Source of the DNA: JADJXV01 sp046328995
GTDB taxonomy: Bacteria > Bacteroidota > Ignavibacteria > Kapaibacteriales > UBA961
DNA length: 64,000 nucleotides
Reading direction: 5' to 3'
Assembly: GCA_046328995.1 (NCBI GenBank)
Contig: JAXLVN010000004.1
Span: 186,001 to 250,000 of the forward strand
Shown piece by piece: positions 16,664 through 25,267 of the stretch. Below the pieces are notes generated by a model, which saw only the letters and a list, made by a program, of their open reading frames with translations, was not told where the DNA came from and ran no database searches. How positions within the stretch are numbered: the stretch's first letter is position 1; each line of letters begins with the position of its first letter. The translations under genes were made by a program, and so were the position numbers.

Positions 16664-18259
16664 TTACTCCAGACTAATGACGCGCTGCACCTGTAACTCC
16701 TCCACAAAATACTCATCATGCGATACGACAAGCACTGTGCCCCGATAGTCATTAATGGCGGCGGTGAGAATGGCAATATTCTGCATGTCGAGATTATTGG
16801 TCGGTTCATCGAGAATAATCATATCGGGTGCCATCGTACTAATCGTCAGACAACAGAGAATGAGCCGCATTTTTTCGCCGCCGCTGAGCGTGCTGCAGGG
16901 TTTGTCCCAATAGTCTTTGGTGAATAAAAACCTCGACAGCCGGATTTTTACTTCATGTTCCTCAAGTCCTGATGTGTTCAAGTGTTGCGCCTGCTCATAC
17001 ACCGTGAGTCCGTTGTCAATTAAGGAGTAGTCCTGATCGATGAATACCGATTTGATCGCCGCCCTGTTGATAGTGCCATAGTGCGGCGTACAGTGACCGG
17101 TGACTATATTCAACAGTGTTGTTTTTCCCGAGCCATTACCTCCGCGTATGGCGATGCGGTCACCGCTGCTGATGACGATATCGATGGGTTCCTTCCACAG
17201 GGGAGTCTGATGGTAACAGTGATTGATTGCGTTCCCTTCGATGAGAATTTTCCCCTTGTGGAGGGTGGAATTATCGAGTCCGAACTTCATCCTACCCAAA
17301 TCGGGGAGCTCACCCTTGAGCTCCTGCAATTCACCCGCAAGGGCGTCTATTTTTTCGGAATGGACGTCCCGGATGCGCGCAGTGCTGCGCTCGGCATTGT
17401 TTTTTAGGGTGTTGAGCATGATTTTAGGCAGACCTTCTTTTTCCTTTCTTTTCCTGCCGCGGGCATCGAGCTTGAGTTTGCGCTCGAGAGTTTCCTTTTC
17501 GGTGAGTTTTGCTTTTTTGAGCGCCGTGCGTGCGCTGTGGATATTCTCGTTGATAGCATTATTTTCGATGGTTTTTAGTTCTTGATACAATTCATAATTA
17601 CCACCATAGACCGTAATGCCGCGCTTGCTCATTTCATAGACCGAATCGACGAGTGTGAGGAGCTTCCGGTCATGACTGACGACGACGAGAGTATCGGTCG
17701 TCGCCTGCACATAGTCATAGAGTATGCGTCTGCTGCGGCTATCGAGGTGGTTGCTCGGTTCGTCTAAGAGCGCCACCTTGGGCTTATGAAGCATCATTCC
17801 TGCAAGAAAGACTTTCGTCTTTTCGCCGCCGCTCAGCGTGCCCATTTTTTGTGTCAATTCCACGCCATTTAATTGCCAATGCGCGAGGGCGGTGCGGCAG
17901 CGTTCTTCGATGAACCAATCATCATCCTCAAGGAGGGAGAGATACTCGTCGGTTGCATTACCGCCTAGAATCTCATAGAGTGCATGGAGAATATGCTGCA
18001 CGCCGAGTGCTTCGGCAACGGTATAGTCATTATACTGCCCGAAAATCTGCGGGATGTAGTAGGGCGCGCGCTCAAGACCGACAATCGTGCCGCCGGAAGG
18101 AACGAGACGTCCGGCAAGAATTGAAAGCAGAGTAGATTTTCCGATACCGTTGTTGCCCACGAGGGCGACTTTATCGTGTCGGTTGATAGAGAAATGGATA
18201 TTCTCGAAGAGGATGTCTTTATTCGGGTGACTATAGGTCAGATTGTGTGCTGTAAGCAT
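16664..18259 (-). CDS. ABC-F family ATP-binding protein
   Basis: A 531-aa cytosolic protein with two ATP-binding cassettes and no membrane part, as in the ABC-F group that acts on ribosomes (EttA, YbiT, Uup, and antibiotic-resistance forms). Seen: Walker A GNNGIGKST near residues 36-44 and GGNGSGKTT near 350; two LSGGEK signatures; Walker B VALLDEPSNHLD and MIILDEPTNNLD; and a charged linker of roughly 80 residues between the cassettes (LKKAKLTEKETLERKLK onward) that would reach the peptidyl-transferase centre or tRNA. Which subgroup it belongs to, housekeeping or ribosome protection, cannot be decided by eye. A TATTTTTG box lies about 155 bp upstream. Confidence 0.9.
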   Translation of the reverse strand: MLTAHNLTYSHPNKDILFENIHFSINRHDKVALVGNNGIGKSTLLSILAGRLVPSGGTIVGLERAPYYIPQIFGQYNDYTVAEALGVQHILHALYEILGGNATDEYLSLLEDDDWFIEERCRTALAHWQLNGVELTQKMGTLSGGEKTKVFLAGMMLHKPKVALLDEPSNHLDSRSRRILYDYVQATTDTLVVVSHDRKLLTLVDSVYEMSKRGITVYGGNYELYQELKTIENNAINENIHSARTALKKAKLTEKETLERKLKLDARGRKRKEKEGLPKIMLNTLKNNAERSTARIRDVHSEKIDALAGELQELKGELPDLGRMKFGLDNSTLHKGKILIEGNAINHCYHQTPLWKEPIDIVISSGDRIAIRGGNGSGKTTLLNIVTGHCTPHYGTINRAAIKSVFIDQDYSLIDNGLTVYEQAQHLNTSGLEEHEVKIRLSRFLFTKDYWDKPCSTLSGGEKMRLILCCLTISTMAPDMIILDEPTNNLDMQNIAILTAAINDYRGTVLVVSHDEYFVEELQVQRVISLE

Positions 18260-18765
18260 AATTTCTCCGTAAAAAAGTGAATAAATGAGGCGTTTCCCGG
18301 GCTTGGGAAATGCCGTTTATTATTTTGGGGAAGAAATTATAGTTTCACCGGTCTGTCCTTTGATTGTCGAGGAAGTGAGGGAATGTGTGTCGTGCTATTT
18401 ACAGCAGTATTCTGCAAAAATACGGCATTTTTTTGAAATTCACCGCTGTATGCGCCGCGCATAAGAGAAGTGCGCACGCATACAGCAGAACGAAGAATAG
18501 CTGTACTCCGTGAAGTATTCACAAAGCGGGGCGCAGCCACAACGTCAAAACGAGCACCACCGAATGAGCATGAAAACCTTAGTAGCACACAATACCCGCT
18601 GAGATGTCAACCTTATTTTTATAAAAAGCAGGCATCATTGACGATAAGAAACGGTACAATAAGGTAATAAGGTGAATTCTTTACTTGGCATATTTCTACG
18701 AAGGTTATCGTTTTGACTTCTCTTCTACAAGTGCCACAGAAGGGATAATGACGTTACTTTAAAAT
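18260..18765. other. 506-bp intergenic stretch with one promoter box
   Basis: It contains the minus-strand TATTTTTG box at 18415-18422 and a GC-rich patch at about 18430-18545. Two short opposite frames (18337-18588 minus and 18470-18667 plus) have no protein-like features, and I reject both. Confidence 0.5.
18415..18422 (-). promoter_or_regulatory. TATTTTTG promoter box for the ABC-F gene
   Basis: Exact octamer on the minus strand, 156 bp before the ABC-F ATG. It predicts a leader of about 150 nt, long enough for a regulatory upstream region such as those common in front of ABC-F resistance genes; none was identified. Confidence 0.5.
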
Positions 18766-19320
18766 TCATTTCTGTATAAGGAATTTACCTTGTGGAAGCG
18801 AGTCTGTAAAGCTATCTGCGAGACGTGCCGGAACACTTGTGGCGGCGCTCCATGCTGCATATACTTCGACAGCCCAGGCGGTGATGAGGTCAAGGCAATT
18901 GTCGGGATGAGCGGCGAGGGCAATATCTTTTGCAGTCATATTTCCTCTGCGCATTGGCGGCGGCGGGATGAGGTATTCATCGGGTCGTGTGAGCTTATAG
19001 GCGTTGATATGCTTGCTCAGCAGTGGGGATAGTGTATAATTCCAGACGATGTTTTTTTTGAGAATAAGATGCAGTCGTGTCAGGTGAAAATGATTGCTCC
19101 ATCGCCCGTGAATTTCCGGATGCTGCAGCGCATGCGCATCGACACGGAGAAATCGCGCCGGGAGATTCTCGATTGTTTGCGCTTGTACAAGCTCGATGCT
19201 GTTGAAGGTGTCGATGCATTCGGCTATGCCGCGCTCGTAGTCAGCCCCGCAACACTGACACCTTCCGTTCGGAAGGATGACGACACCATTCTTTGCTGCT
19301 TGGTCGAGGTAGTCTTGCAT
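18766..19320 (-). CDS. DUF5946 family protein
   Basis: A 184-aa soluble protein of unknown function. Seen: an N-terminal Cys group (GRCQCCGADYERGIAEC, residues about 19-35) that could bind zinc, followed by the segment RVDAHALQHPEIHGRW and HLTRLHLILKKN, which I recall as the hallmark of DUF5946. After that comes a PPPPMRRGNMTAKDIALA stretch and a C-terminal WAVEVYAAWSA helix. All family landmarks are present and length is normal. No operon partner is obvious; the next gene downstream on this strand is over 450 bp away. Confidence 0.75.
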   Translation of the reverse strand: MQDYLDQAAKNGVVILPNGRCQCCGADYERGIAECIDTFNSIELVQAQTIENLPARFLRVDAHALQHPEIHGRWSNHFHLTRLHLILKKNIVWNYTLSPLLSKHINAYKLTRPDEYLIPPPPMRRGNMTAKDIALAAHPDNCLDLITAWAVEVYAAWSAATSVPARLADSFTDSLPQGKFLIQK

Positions 19321-19417
19321 GGGATGGAGGAGTAAGACGCTGAATGAATGGTATAGAACGTGATTGACGTTGTAATTTCCCGTAGGTCAATTACATGCCG
19401 CTGACAGCACACATCAA

Positions 19418-20353
19418 TTATTCTACTCTGACAAATTGAAATTCAAACTTCTTACTCTTTGACCCCTGAAAGGTAAGGTCGAGAAGTAATCGCTTCTTAT
19501 CGGCGATTGTACCGACATACGCATCCGTGGCCGGACCCTCGAGTCGTTTGTTCGGGTCTTCATCATTATTGACGGTAAATGAGATGGTCGAGCCAGTAAT
19601 GGTATAGGTTCCCTTGCGTTCGAACGTGCCGCCTCTGCCGAACCATTCAACTACTTTTTCGGGTGCGTACGAATTGACCGATTGTGCATAGACATATCCA
19701 TCATCGTAGAATCGAAGGTAGTTGTAAATTTCCATGTTGTTGTTTTCTTTTGTTGCTTCTGTCGTTTTGGCGATATACAATCCGTCGAGGCGAAGGTCGG
19801 GATTCGCGAGAGGTTTGCTTTGGGGCGCTTTGGGTGTGAAGAATTGAACATTCTTGACGAACTCATTGAATTTCGGGAGGTTAATATCATACGTTCCCGG
19901 TGTGGCGGTATAATGGAGGATATATCCGATAGAATCCCTGAAGACAAACTCCGCTTTGGTAGTGTAGTGAAGTTTTTTGCGATAGGTATGTATTTTATAG
20001 GAAAGATATGGCAGCGAGTCGATTACTTCGCGAGATACAACGGAGCTCCCCAGTCTTCTAAATTCAAAAGCAACAAGGTCATCGAGACTTTTGATGGCAG
20101 CACGTTTGTGAGCAGTAATGACGATTGAATTTTCAATGGACGATTTTTCGAGTTCGCTATAGACGTTGGGCAGTCCCCAGTCGATGAGCGCTGTTTTACC
20201 GGATGGATTATCCTTGATTTCGGTGTAAATATGCCAGTCATCGGGCACGAGACCTTTGAAGCCATATTTATCATTCTGAAATGGGGTCTGACTCATCAGA
20301 TTGACCGTCAGAGCAAGGCAGGCAACGAGGAACGAAAGGGTTTTCATACGCAT
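19418..20353 (-). CDS. exported protein of unknown function
   Basis: A 311-aa protein with a signal peptide (MRMKTLSFLVACLALTVNLM, cleavage likely after MSQ). The first half (about 25-175) resembles PsbP/DUF1795-like single-domain proteins, with YGFKGLVPDDWHIY near the start, a strand-rich middle and a late LPKFNEFVKNVQFF helix. The second half (about 185-311) looks like a lipocalin-like or META-style beta domain that opens with LDGLYIA and holds TYTITGSTISFTVN. No catalytic motif was seen. Likely periplasmic or outer-membrane associated. Confidence 0.7.
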   Translation of the reverse strand: MRMKTLSFLVACLALTVNLMSQTPFQNDKYGFKGLVPDDWHIYTEIKDNPSGKTALIDWGLPNVYSELEKSSIENSIVITAHKRAAIKSLDDLVAFEFRRLGSSVVSREVIDSLPYLSYKIHTYRKKLHYTTKAEFVFRDSIGYILHYTATPGTYDINLPKFNEFVKNVQFFTPKAPQSKPLANPDLRLDGLYIAKTTEATKENNNMEIYNYLRFYDDGYVYAQSVNSYAPEKVVEWFGRGGTFERKGTYTITGSTISFTVNNDEDPNKRLEGPATDAYVGTIADKKRLLLDLTFQGSKSKKFEFQFVRVE

Positions 20354-20575
20354 AGATGGATGATGGGTAAAATGTTGGAAGTAATTATGTTATCTGAGAT
20401 TGTATTGATAGTTAATGTGATGCGTACTACTTTCGGCGAATGTGCAGATAGAGGATGCAAGTGCTGCAGATCCCATTCGAATAGACATACGCAAAATCGT
20501 TACCGGAGTAGTGAGCAGGCGTTTTAACGGTAAGTATGGACAAACGGTTGTTCAACATAACCTAATCACGGAAAT

Positions 20576-20878
20576 TCACAACTTTATCGACACTTCGAGG
20601 TGTCCGCCGAGCCCAAGTTCTACTATTTTTTGAAGGGTCGAAATGCGCACTTCTTTCAGGTCATTTTCAATTTTGGAAATATACCCTTTGTTGGTGCCGC
20701 ATTTTATGGCGAGTTCTTCTTGGGTGAGCCCTTTTTCGAGTCGTGCTTGCTGCAGCAGGAAGCCAAGCTTGAAGTGCTCATATCCTTTCTCGAAGGTCTC
20801 ACGTTTGCTCGTGCCTGTGCCATATTCTTCATCAATGAATTGGTCGAGGGTTTGCAGGGTATTTGGTTGTGTATTCAT
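20576..20878 (-). CDS. HigA-like XRE-family antitoxin or regulator, orphan
   Basis: A 100-aa helix-turn-helix protein. Seen: a helical N terminus (TLDQFIDEEYGTGT) and a Cro/C1-type HTH with LTQEELAIKCGTNKGYISKIEND near residues 51-73, followed by ISTLQKIVELGLGGHLEVSI. This layout is that of HigA antitoxins encoded after a RelE/HigB-type RNase. No toxin-sized frame lies in the 194 bp upstream or the 222 bp downstream, so it is either a solitary regulator or the survivor of a lost pair. It would bind DNA as a dimer. Confidence 0.8.
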   Translation of the reverse strand: MNTQPNTLQTLDQFIDEEYGTGTSKRETFEKGYEHFKLGFLLQQARLEKGLTQEELAIKCGTNKGYISKIENDLKEVRISTLQKIVELGLGGHLEVSIKL

Positions 20879-21072
20879 TGTGGTTTGTAGAAGTTAGGAG
20901 TTTTTGGATTCTGATTCGTATTCTCTATACATTCTTGTCAATGCAATCGCTAAATGAATTAATTTGTATTTCGTATGTGTTGTGTTATGCCGGAGTATAG
21001 GGCAGCTGTTCACCCCGAAAGTATTTACAGCAACAATACCATCCGAAAGAGCACAAAAAGAAAGAAACCCGC

Positions 21073-22110
21073 TTATTTCGAATAAGCATCAAGATTCGAT
21101 TTATAAACCTCTATCCCATTAACGGTATTTATTAAAAAATAAAGGTCATTATGATCATTGTCGAAATAATACATCACCTTGTCAATCCATAGAGAATACT
21201 CAATATTATCAAAAGTCCCGTCTTCAGATTCAGTGTCTCTGTGAATGTTTGCGCTGATACCTTTTATAATCAGATCCGTTTTGGTACGATGTTCTCTATC
21301 CAAAAGACTGACACTTGGATCGGCGATATTGTCCCTGTTATTATTCACAACGATAAACGATGAATTACTTTTACCGACAACACTGTAGAATACATCATCG
21401 CTCTTTGTCGTGGTAAAGCATGTCTTCTGCACACTGTTCGGATTATTGACAGGCATAGAAAAACAATCATTACCTCGAAGTATGAAGATGGTATCATTAT
21501 CGATAAAAACGTTAGGTTGGAAATACGCTTCACCGAAATCAATTCCATTAATCAGATTAATTTGGCGTGTATTACGGCTATCATCTAGGATTGATATCCG
21601 AAATAAAGTATCGTCAACCCCAATAGTAATAATACTATTCTTCCATTCTGTAAATGCATAACCATCAAGGTCGTACCAATCAAGTAATTTCCCTTGAAAA
21701 TTATATCTACCAATATAATTAGTACCTCTTACTAGGATTGTAGTATTATCCTTATCCAAGAAGAAATAGTCTGCGTTCCGATACTCTTTCTTGATAGGAA
21801 TGCGTTTCTTATTTTTCCCTTTGAGAAGTAATATTGATTTATCGATAAGTATGATTTCACCCTGCTTGCCGATTGCAAAATTTTCAAAAAAACCGCCATC
21901 TATATTCTTCTTCATCCTACCTTTGAATATCCTCTGAGGGGTAATAGCAAAGGTCTTTTGGCTGAATAGATCGAGATTCTCCGTTGTATGGCAATGACGC
22001 GCTGAATCAATACGTTGGAAGCCATACACAATCGGAGAAGCACCAGTCAAGAAGCTCATACAACAGAGCAAGCATATGAGAGATAACTCGGTATGAATGT
22101 ATGATTTCAT
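21073..22110 (-). CDS. exported hypothetical protein, likely beta-propeller
   Basis: A 345-aa protein with an N-terminal hydrophobic signal (LSLICLLCCMSFLTGASP). The mature part is a series of short beta strands with repeated aromatic-Asp turns (YFFLDKDNTTILVRG, TIFILRGNDCFSM, YYFDNDHNDLYFLI), in the style of the 6-bladed surface propeller proteins common in Bacteroidota. I do not recognise a family. No lipobox or type IX tail is visible. The gene stands alone and is AT-richer than its neighbours. Confidence 0.6.
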   Translation of the reverse strand: MKSYIHTELSLICLLCCMSFLTGASPIVYGFQRIDSARHCHTTENLDLFSQKTFAITPQRIFKGRMKKNIDGGFFENFAIGKQGEIILIDKSILLLKGKNKKRIPIKKEYRNADYFFLDKDNTTILVRGTNYIGRYNFQGKLLDWYDLDGYAFTEWKNSIITIGVDDTLFRISILDDSRNTRQINLINGIDFGEAYFQPNVFIDNDTIFILRGNDCFSMPVNNPNSVQKTCFTTTKSDDVFYSVVGKSNSSFIVVNNNRDNIADPSVSLLDREHRTKTDLIIKGISANIHRDTESEDGTFDNIEYSLWIDKVMYYFDNDHNDLYFLINTVNGIEVYKSNLDAYSK

Positions 22111-22273
22111 TAGGATTGTGTTTGATTATTTTTACGGACAGATTGTGACCTGTCCCACTACGTGCGCGTGCGTTTTGTTGTATTTGGGATATGCTGTGTC
22201 TTCCTCAAGTATCGAGCAGGATTGGTACCATCAAATGCTTACGGTAGATTATATCACCAACCGGACGAAGCAA

Positions 22274-22615
22274 TCACGTACGTTTCTTTGAAGCTTTTGC
22301 CGTCGTATTAAACGCGAGCGAGAGCTCTATCCAATAGTCAAATTCGCGGTCTGTTCGCATGCCTTCATCATTGACGAGGACATATCCTTTCATCGGTCGC
22401 TTGGTGAAGTCCATGGTGCGGCAGCCGTGCATTTCAATTGCGGCTGCATGCTTATCGGGATCGATGCGGCACATTAATTCATCTTTGATGATGCCGACGC
22501 ACATCTTATCATTCACCATAAAAGTGAGCCCGCCCATCATCTTTTTTTCTACTACATTCGGTATGCCTGAGAGCCGCGTGCGTATTCTCTCTGCCAGAGT
22601 ATTGTTGTATGCCAT
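22274..22615 (-). CDS. TfoX N-terminal domain protein
   Basis: A 113-aa protein equal to the TfoX/Sxy N-terminal domain alone. Seen: VVEKKMMGGLTFMVNDKMCVGI near residues 21-42, ELMCRIDPDKH, and a MKGYVLVNDEGMRTDREFDYWIELSLAF ending, all hallmarks of the domain. The full-length Sxy protein activates competence genes with CRP in gammaproteobacteria. Single-domain versions like this are widespread, and their role is not established. A Lys/Arg tail (KASKKRT) closes the protein. Confidence 0.85.
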   Translation of the reverse strand: MAYNNTLAERIRTRLSGIPNVVEKKMMGGLTFMVNDKMCVGIIKDELMCRIDPDKHAAAIEMHGCRTMDFTKRPMKGYVLVNDEGMRTDREFDYWIELSLAFNTTAKASKKRT

Positions 22616-22838
22616 AGTTACTGTATTGATTACTGTTGTACATAAAATAATTGTGTCCGTTCTTCACCCTGATGACTATGCAATGTCAGATTTGTAGGTG
22701 GTGAGTTTAGGTTGCTGTTTGTTTAATTCCAATTTCCGTAGGTGCACATTCTGCCAAGGTATTTGGCAAGAGTTCGACCCTTACGTATGTAAAGTTTGAT
22801 ATACTACTCGACCGACCATTAAATATGATGAATCTCTA

Positions 22839-23183
22839 TCAATGTACCTTTTCTAATACTACGACCGGCGTTTCAAATTCACCAATCCAAGCACTTGCAA
22901 TATAAGCATACTCACCCGGAAAATTCCGAAGTTCGATGTGGTCCGTGTTATCTGCTATGTGTGACTTTGCTTCAGATTTCCAAAAGTCATAACACGCGTT
23001 GATTCCTATCCATTGTAATGTATCCCCAACATTCGGTACTACAAATTCGACCGGTTGCAGGTGGAGTATCTGTTGAATTTCCTTACTGCTTAGATAGCCG
23101 ACTCTCTCAGCTGTAAGATCTCTGCCAGCTACCCAAATTGATAGTAATGGTAGAGTAGTTACAATTTTGTATGATGGATGCAT
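22839..23183 (-). CDS. small conserved protein of unknown function
   Basis: A 114-aa protein opening HPSYKIVTTLPLLSIWVAGRDL, followed by ERVGYLSSKEIQQIL and EFVVPNVGDTLQWI, then FWKSEAKSHIAD and FPGEYAYIASAWIG. The spacing of these blocks resembles short cyanobacterial and Bacteroidota proteins I have seen listed only as hypothetical. It probably folds as a small alpha/beta domain. It lies 70 bp downstream of the next gene on the same strand, so the two may form one transcript. Confidence 0.6.
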   Translation of the reverse strand: MHPSYKIVTTLPLLSIWVAGRDLTAERVGYLSSKEIQQILHLQPVEFVVPNVGDTLQWIGINACYDFWKSEAKSHIADNTDHIELRNFPGEYAYIASAWIGEFETPVVVLEKVH

Positions 23184-23253
23184 TGACTGATTTTTATGAT
23201 TGTTCTAAGAAAACGCAACATTTGGCTATCTATGGAGACTGCTACACTCCCCG

Positions 23254-23604
23254 TCACTCCTCCCCAGAAAAAAACGAGTGTGTCACTTCAATTAACCCTA
23301 CAATATGGCGATTAAATTCTTCGAGCTCTTCTGCCGGCACCCAAAGTTCGTTATGCAGACGCGCTCCTACATTTTGAATGTCAAATCTGCTCAGGTAATC
23401 CGATTCGACGGCAAATCGTGTGACATAGCCCGCGCCCGATGCCGCTACATTCCATTTCTTCGCAATTTGTATGGCATATTCTTCATTCATGACCGGATAA
23501 AAGATTGGTTGATCGGGGAGTCTTGGTGGGAACTTCGTCCAGCCCGACTCTTCAATCAATACAAGCTCTTTCGGACCGACTGGCCGGTAGAGTGTTGTTG
23601 TCAT
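23254..23604 (-). CDS. small conserved protein (often labelled ADP-ribosylation/crystallin J1)
   Basis: A 116-aa protein with the conserved opening TLYRPVGPKELVLIEESGW, then FPPRLPDQPIFYPVMNEEYA and YVTRFAVESDYLSRF, and the ending LWVPAEELEEFNRHIVGLIEV. From memory, close relatives are labelled ADP-ribosylation/crystallin J1 in public databases, but I see no ADP-ribosylglycohydrolase metal site and do not trust that label. A purine-rich AAAGGG lies just before the ATG. It is probably co-transcribed with the small gene at 22839-23183. Confidence 0.65.
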   Translation of the reverse strand: MTTTLYRPVGPKELVLIEESGWTKFPPRLPDQPIFYPVMNEEYAIQIAKKWNVAASGAGYVTRFAVESDYLSRFDIQNVGARLHNELWVPAEELEEFNRHIVGLIEVTHSFFSGEE

Positions 23605-23657
23605 ATTTTCCCTTTACGTGTACTATCTTCGTTGTATAAATTGTGCTTTTTTTACCC

Positions 23658-24572
23658 CTACCCATTCCTCCGCAGTGCCTGCACAAGAAGACTCATGATA
23701 TAGTCAATGTCGTCAAGTTCGGCGAGCTTTATTTCGTACGAACCGTTGCCCCAATGACCGATGGTTGACACGTCTCGGGCAACGGCTTTGGGGTCGTCGA
23801 GTTCGCCGCTTTTTAGGTTCATGTAGATTTTCAATCCCTTGCCCTGCAGGACAATATCACAGAAGATGGAGTTGTTTACCCTGAATCCAATCGTTTGCTT
23901 TCTGGCATTGACCGTAATACTGTCGCCCAAATTGAGAATGCGCTCTTTGACCTGTTCGTAGAGCTCGCGCGTCTCGATATCGACTTTCTGCGTATGATCC
24001 TGCTCGGTATAGACATGCACTTCCTGGCTTACTGCCTCGACGGTGTCGTCATTCTTTGAGATTGTTTTGATACTCTCGACATTTGCTGCTCTCTGAATTT
24101 GTTCAAACGAAACGGTATTATTGGCGAATCTCTTCACTTCCCACAGTTCAATCGGTAAATCTTTGAAATTAATCGCTTCCCGTTGATAAGTAGTAAACAT
24201 CGGTGACACGAATACTACTTTGGATTGCGACCAATCGACGTCCGTCCGCTTGAGGGTTTGGTTCTTTTTTTCGTTGAATTCCAGAATAAAATCTGCTTTG
24301 TTATTCAGCATGAGAGCAAGGTAGGCGTATCCTTGATCGATGACGCTGAAATTCTTATCGCGTTTGTATTCAATAATCACAAAAGACTTGGTTTCGGTGT
24401 CGAAGGCAAGAGTGTCGAGCCGGAATTTATGCAGAGAGAATTCCGAGGAAACAATGTCGAGGTGCAGGAGAGTCGATAGGTTCTGTTCGATCAGGTTTTG
24501 TATCTCACGTTCGAGTTTGAAAGGGGATTCATGAATCTGTTCAAGCGTCTGTCCAAGCTGGTATAGAGGCAT
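23658..24572 (-). CDS. PD-(D/E)XK-type protein with DUF5655-like C terminus
   Basis: A 304-aa protein. Seen: an N-terminal nuclease-fold region with Asp in FRLDTLAFD and the E-x-K pair in FVIIEYKRD (about residues 53-70), the core of a PD-(D/E)XK metal site. A linker follows, then a C-terminal domain starting near 200 (TRELYEQVKERIL) with IGFRVNNSIFCDIV and a GHWGNGSYEIKLAELDDIDYIMSLL ending, as in DUF5655. The frame is open back to 24767, but a TATTTTTG promoter box at 24646-24653 lies inside that extension, so I take the ATG at 24572 (MPLYQLGQTLEQIHESPF). It may act on DNA or nucleotides, perhaps in defence or repair; this is not proven. Confidence 0.75.
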   Translation of the reverse strand: MPLYQLGQTLEQIHESPFKLEREIQNLIEQNLSTLLHLDIVSSEFSLHKFRLDTLAFDTETKSFVIIEYKRDKNFSVIDQGYAYLALMLNNKADFILEFNEKKNQTLKRTDVDWSQSKVVFVSPMFTTYQREAINFKDLPIELWEVKRFANNTVSFEQIQRAANVESIKTISKNDDTVEAVSQEVHVYTEQDHTQKVDIETRELYEQVKERILNLGDSITVNARKQTIGFRVNNSIFCDIVLQGKGLKIYMNLKSGELDDPKAVARDVSTIGHWGNGSYEIKLAELDDIDYIMSLLVQALRRNG

Positions 24573-24645
24573 AGCTGTATAAATAAATGGTATGTAAAAA
24601 TTTGTTGTGTGCCGGGAAAGCAGGTTGAATACTGCCTCCCGCCTG

Positions 24646-24653
24646 CAAAAATA
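24646..24653 (-). promoter_or_regulatory. TATTTTTG promoter box for the PD-(D/E)XK gene
   Basis: Exact octamer on the minus strand, 74 bp upstream of the chosen ATG. It decides between two possible starts: the longer frame would place the promoter within coding sequence. Confidence 0.55.
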
Positions 24654-24856
24654 CCCAAATATCCGAAAAAGACTGTGTGATGGTCTGAAAGTACTTGAAT
24701 ATACTACCTGATAGAACAAATTCACAAGCAGAAGTGAATGCGCCAGATGATTCTTCGATGACTGCACGATTGACCATAATCAATCACGGTATGGAGAGAT
24801 AATTTCGTTGACTGCCTCGCTGTGTGTACCTCCTTTACGCGCATCTACGCGTTTCG

Positions 24857-25267
24857 ATGGAGCAATTACTCATTTTAGTCGGGCAGTTGAGTGTTTTAGT
24901 CGGGCAGTTGAGCGTTTTAGTCGGGCAGTTGAGTGTTTTAGTCGGGCAGTTGAGCGTTTTAGTCGGGCAGTTGAGCGTTTTAGTCGGGCAGTTGAGCATT
25001 TTACTCGGGCAGTTGAGTGTTTTAGTCGGGCAGTTGAGCGTTTTACTCGGGCAGTTGAGTGTTTTAGTCGGGCAATTGAGTGTTTTAGTCGGGCAATTGA
25101 GTGTTTTAGTCGGGCAGTTGAGTGTTTTAGTCGGGCAGTTGAGCGTTTTGGTTGGGCAGTTGAGCGTTTTAGTCGGGCAGTTGAGCGTTTTGGTTGGGCA
25201 GTTGAGCGTTTTAGTCGGGCAGTTGAATGCTTCGGTCGGGCAATTACGCGTCCACACGCATCGTTGA
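24857..25267 (+). CDS. possible heptad-repeat protein encoded by the 21-bp tandem repeat
   Basis: An open frame of 136 codons starting MEQLLILVGQ and continuing as (SVLVGQL)n to NASVGQLRVHTHR. Leucines fall in a 3-4 heptad spacing like a zipper, but the unit has no charged residue, which is unusual for a soluble coiled coil. Variation between units falls mainly on third positions of this frame: Ser AGC/AGT, Leu TTA/TTG, Val GTC/GTT and Gln CAG/CAA. The only replacements in the inner units are Val to Ile or Leu. The antisense frame NCPTKTL shares those third positions and cannot be excluded. No ribosome site or promoter box was seen, so this may be non-coding. Confidence 0.35.
   Translation: MEQLLILVGQLSVLVGQLSVLVGQLSVLVGQLSVLVGQLSVLVGQLSILLGQLSVLVGQLSVLLGQLSVLVGQLSVLVGQLSVLVGQLSVLVGQLSVLVGQLSVLVGQLSVLVGQLSVLVGQLNASVGQLRVHTHR
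24871..25248. repeat. minisatellite: 18 tandem copies of a 21-bp unit
   Basis: Units follow TTTTAGTCGGGCAGTTGAG plus two bases (TG, CG or CA), in phase without indels for 378 bp. Because 21 is a multiple of three and the unit has few stops, two frames on each strand stay open throughout. Inner variants: A-to-G plus C-to-T together in units 14 and 16, G-to-A in units 10 and 11, G-to-C in units 7 and 9. The last unit is degenerate. The remaining sequence of the gene-free stretch 24573-25589 shows only the two promoter boxes. Confidence 0.95.

Noticed and set aside
18337..18588. 83-aa minus-strand frame upstream of the ABC-F gene
   Set aside because: No family features, contains the promoter box of the next gene, and its composition follows local GC content.
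20879..21072. HigB-type toxin next to the HigA-like gene
   Set aside because: No frame of adequate size or RelE-like motif on either strand.
24871..25248. CRISPR array
   Set aside because: The 21-bp units are directly contiguous with no spacers, and no cas genes are nearby.
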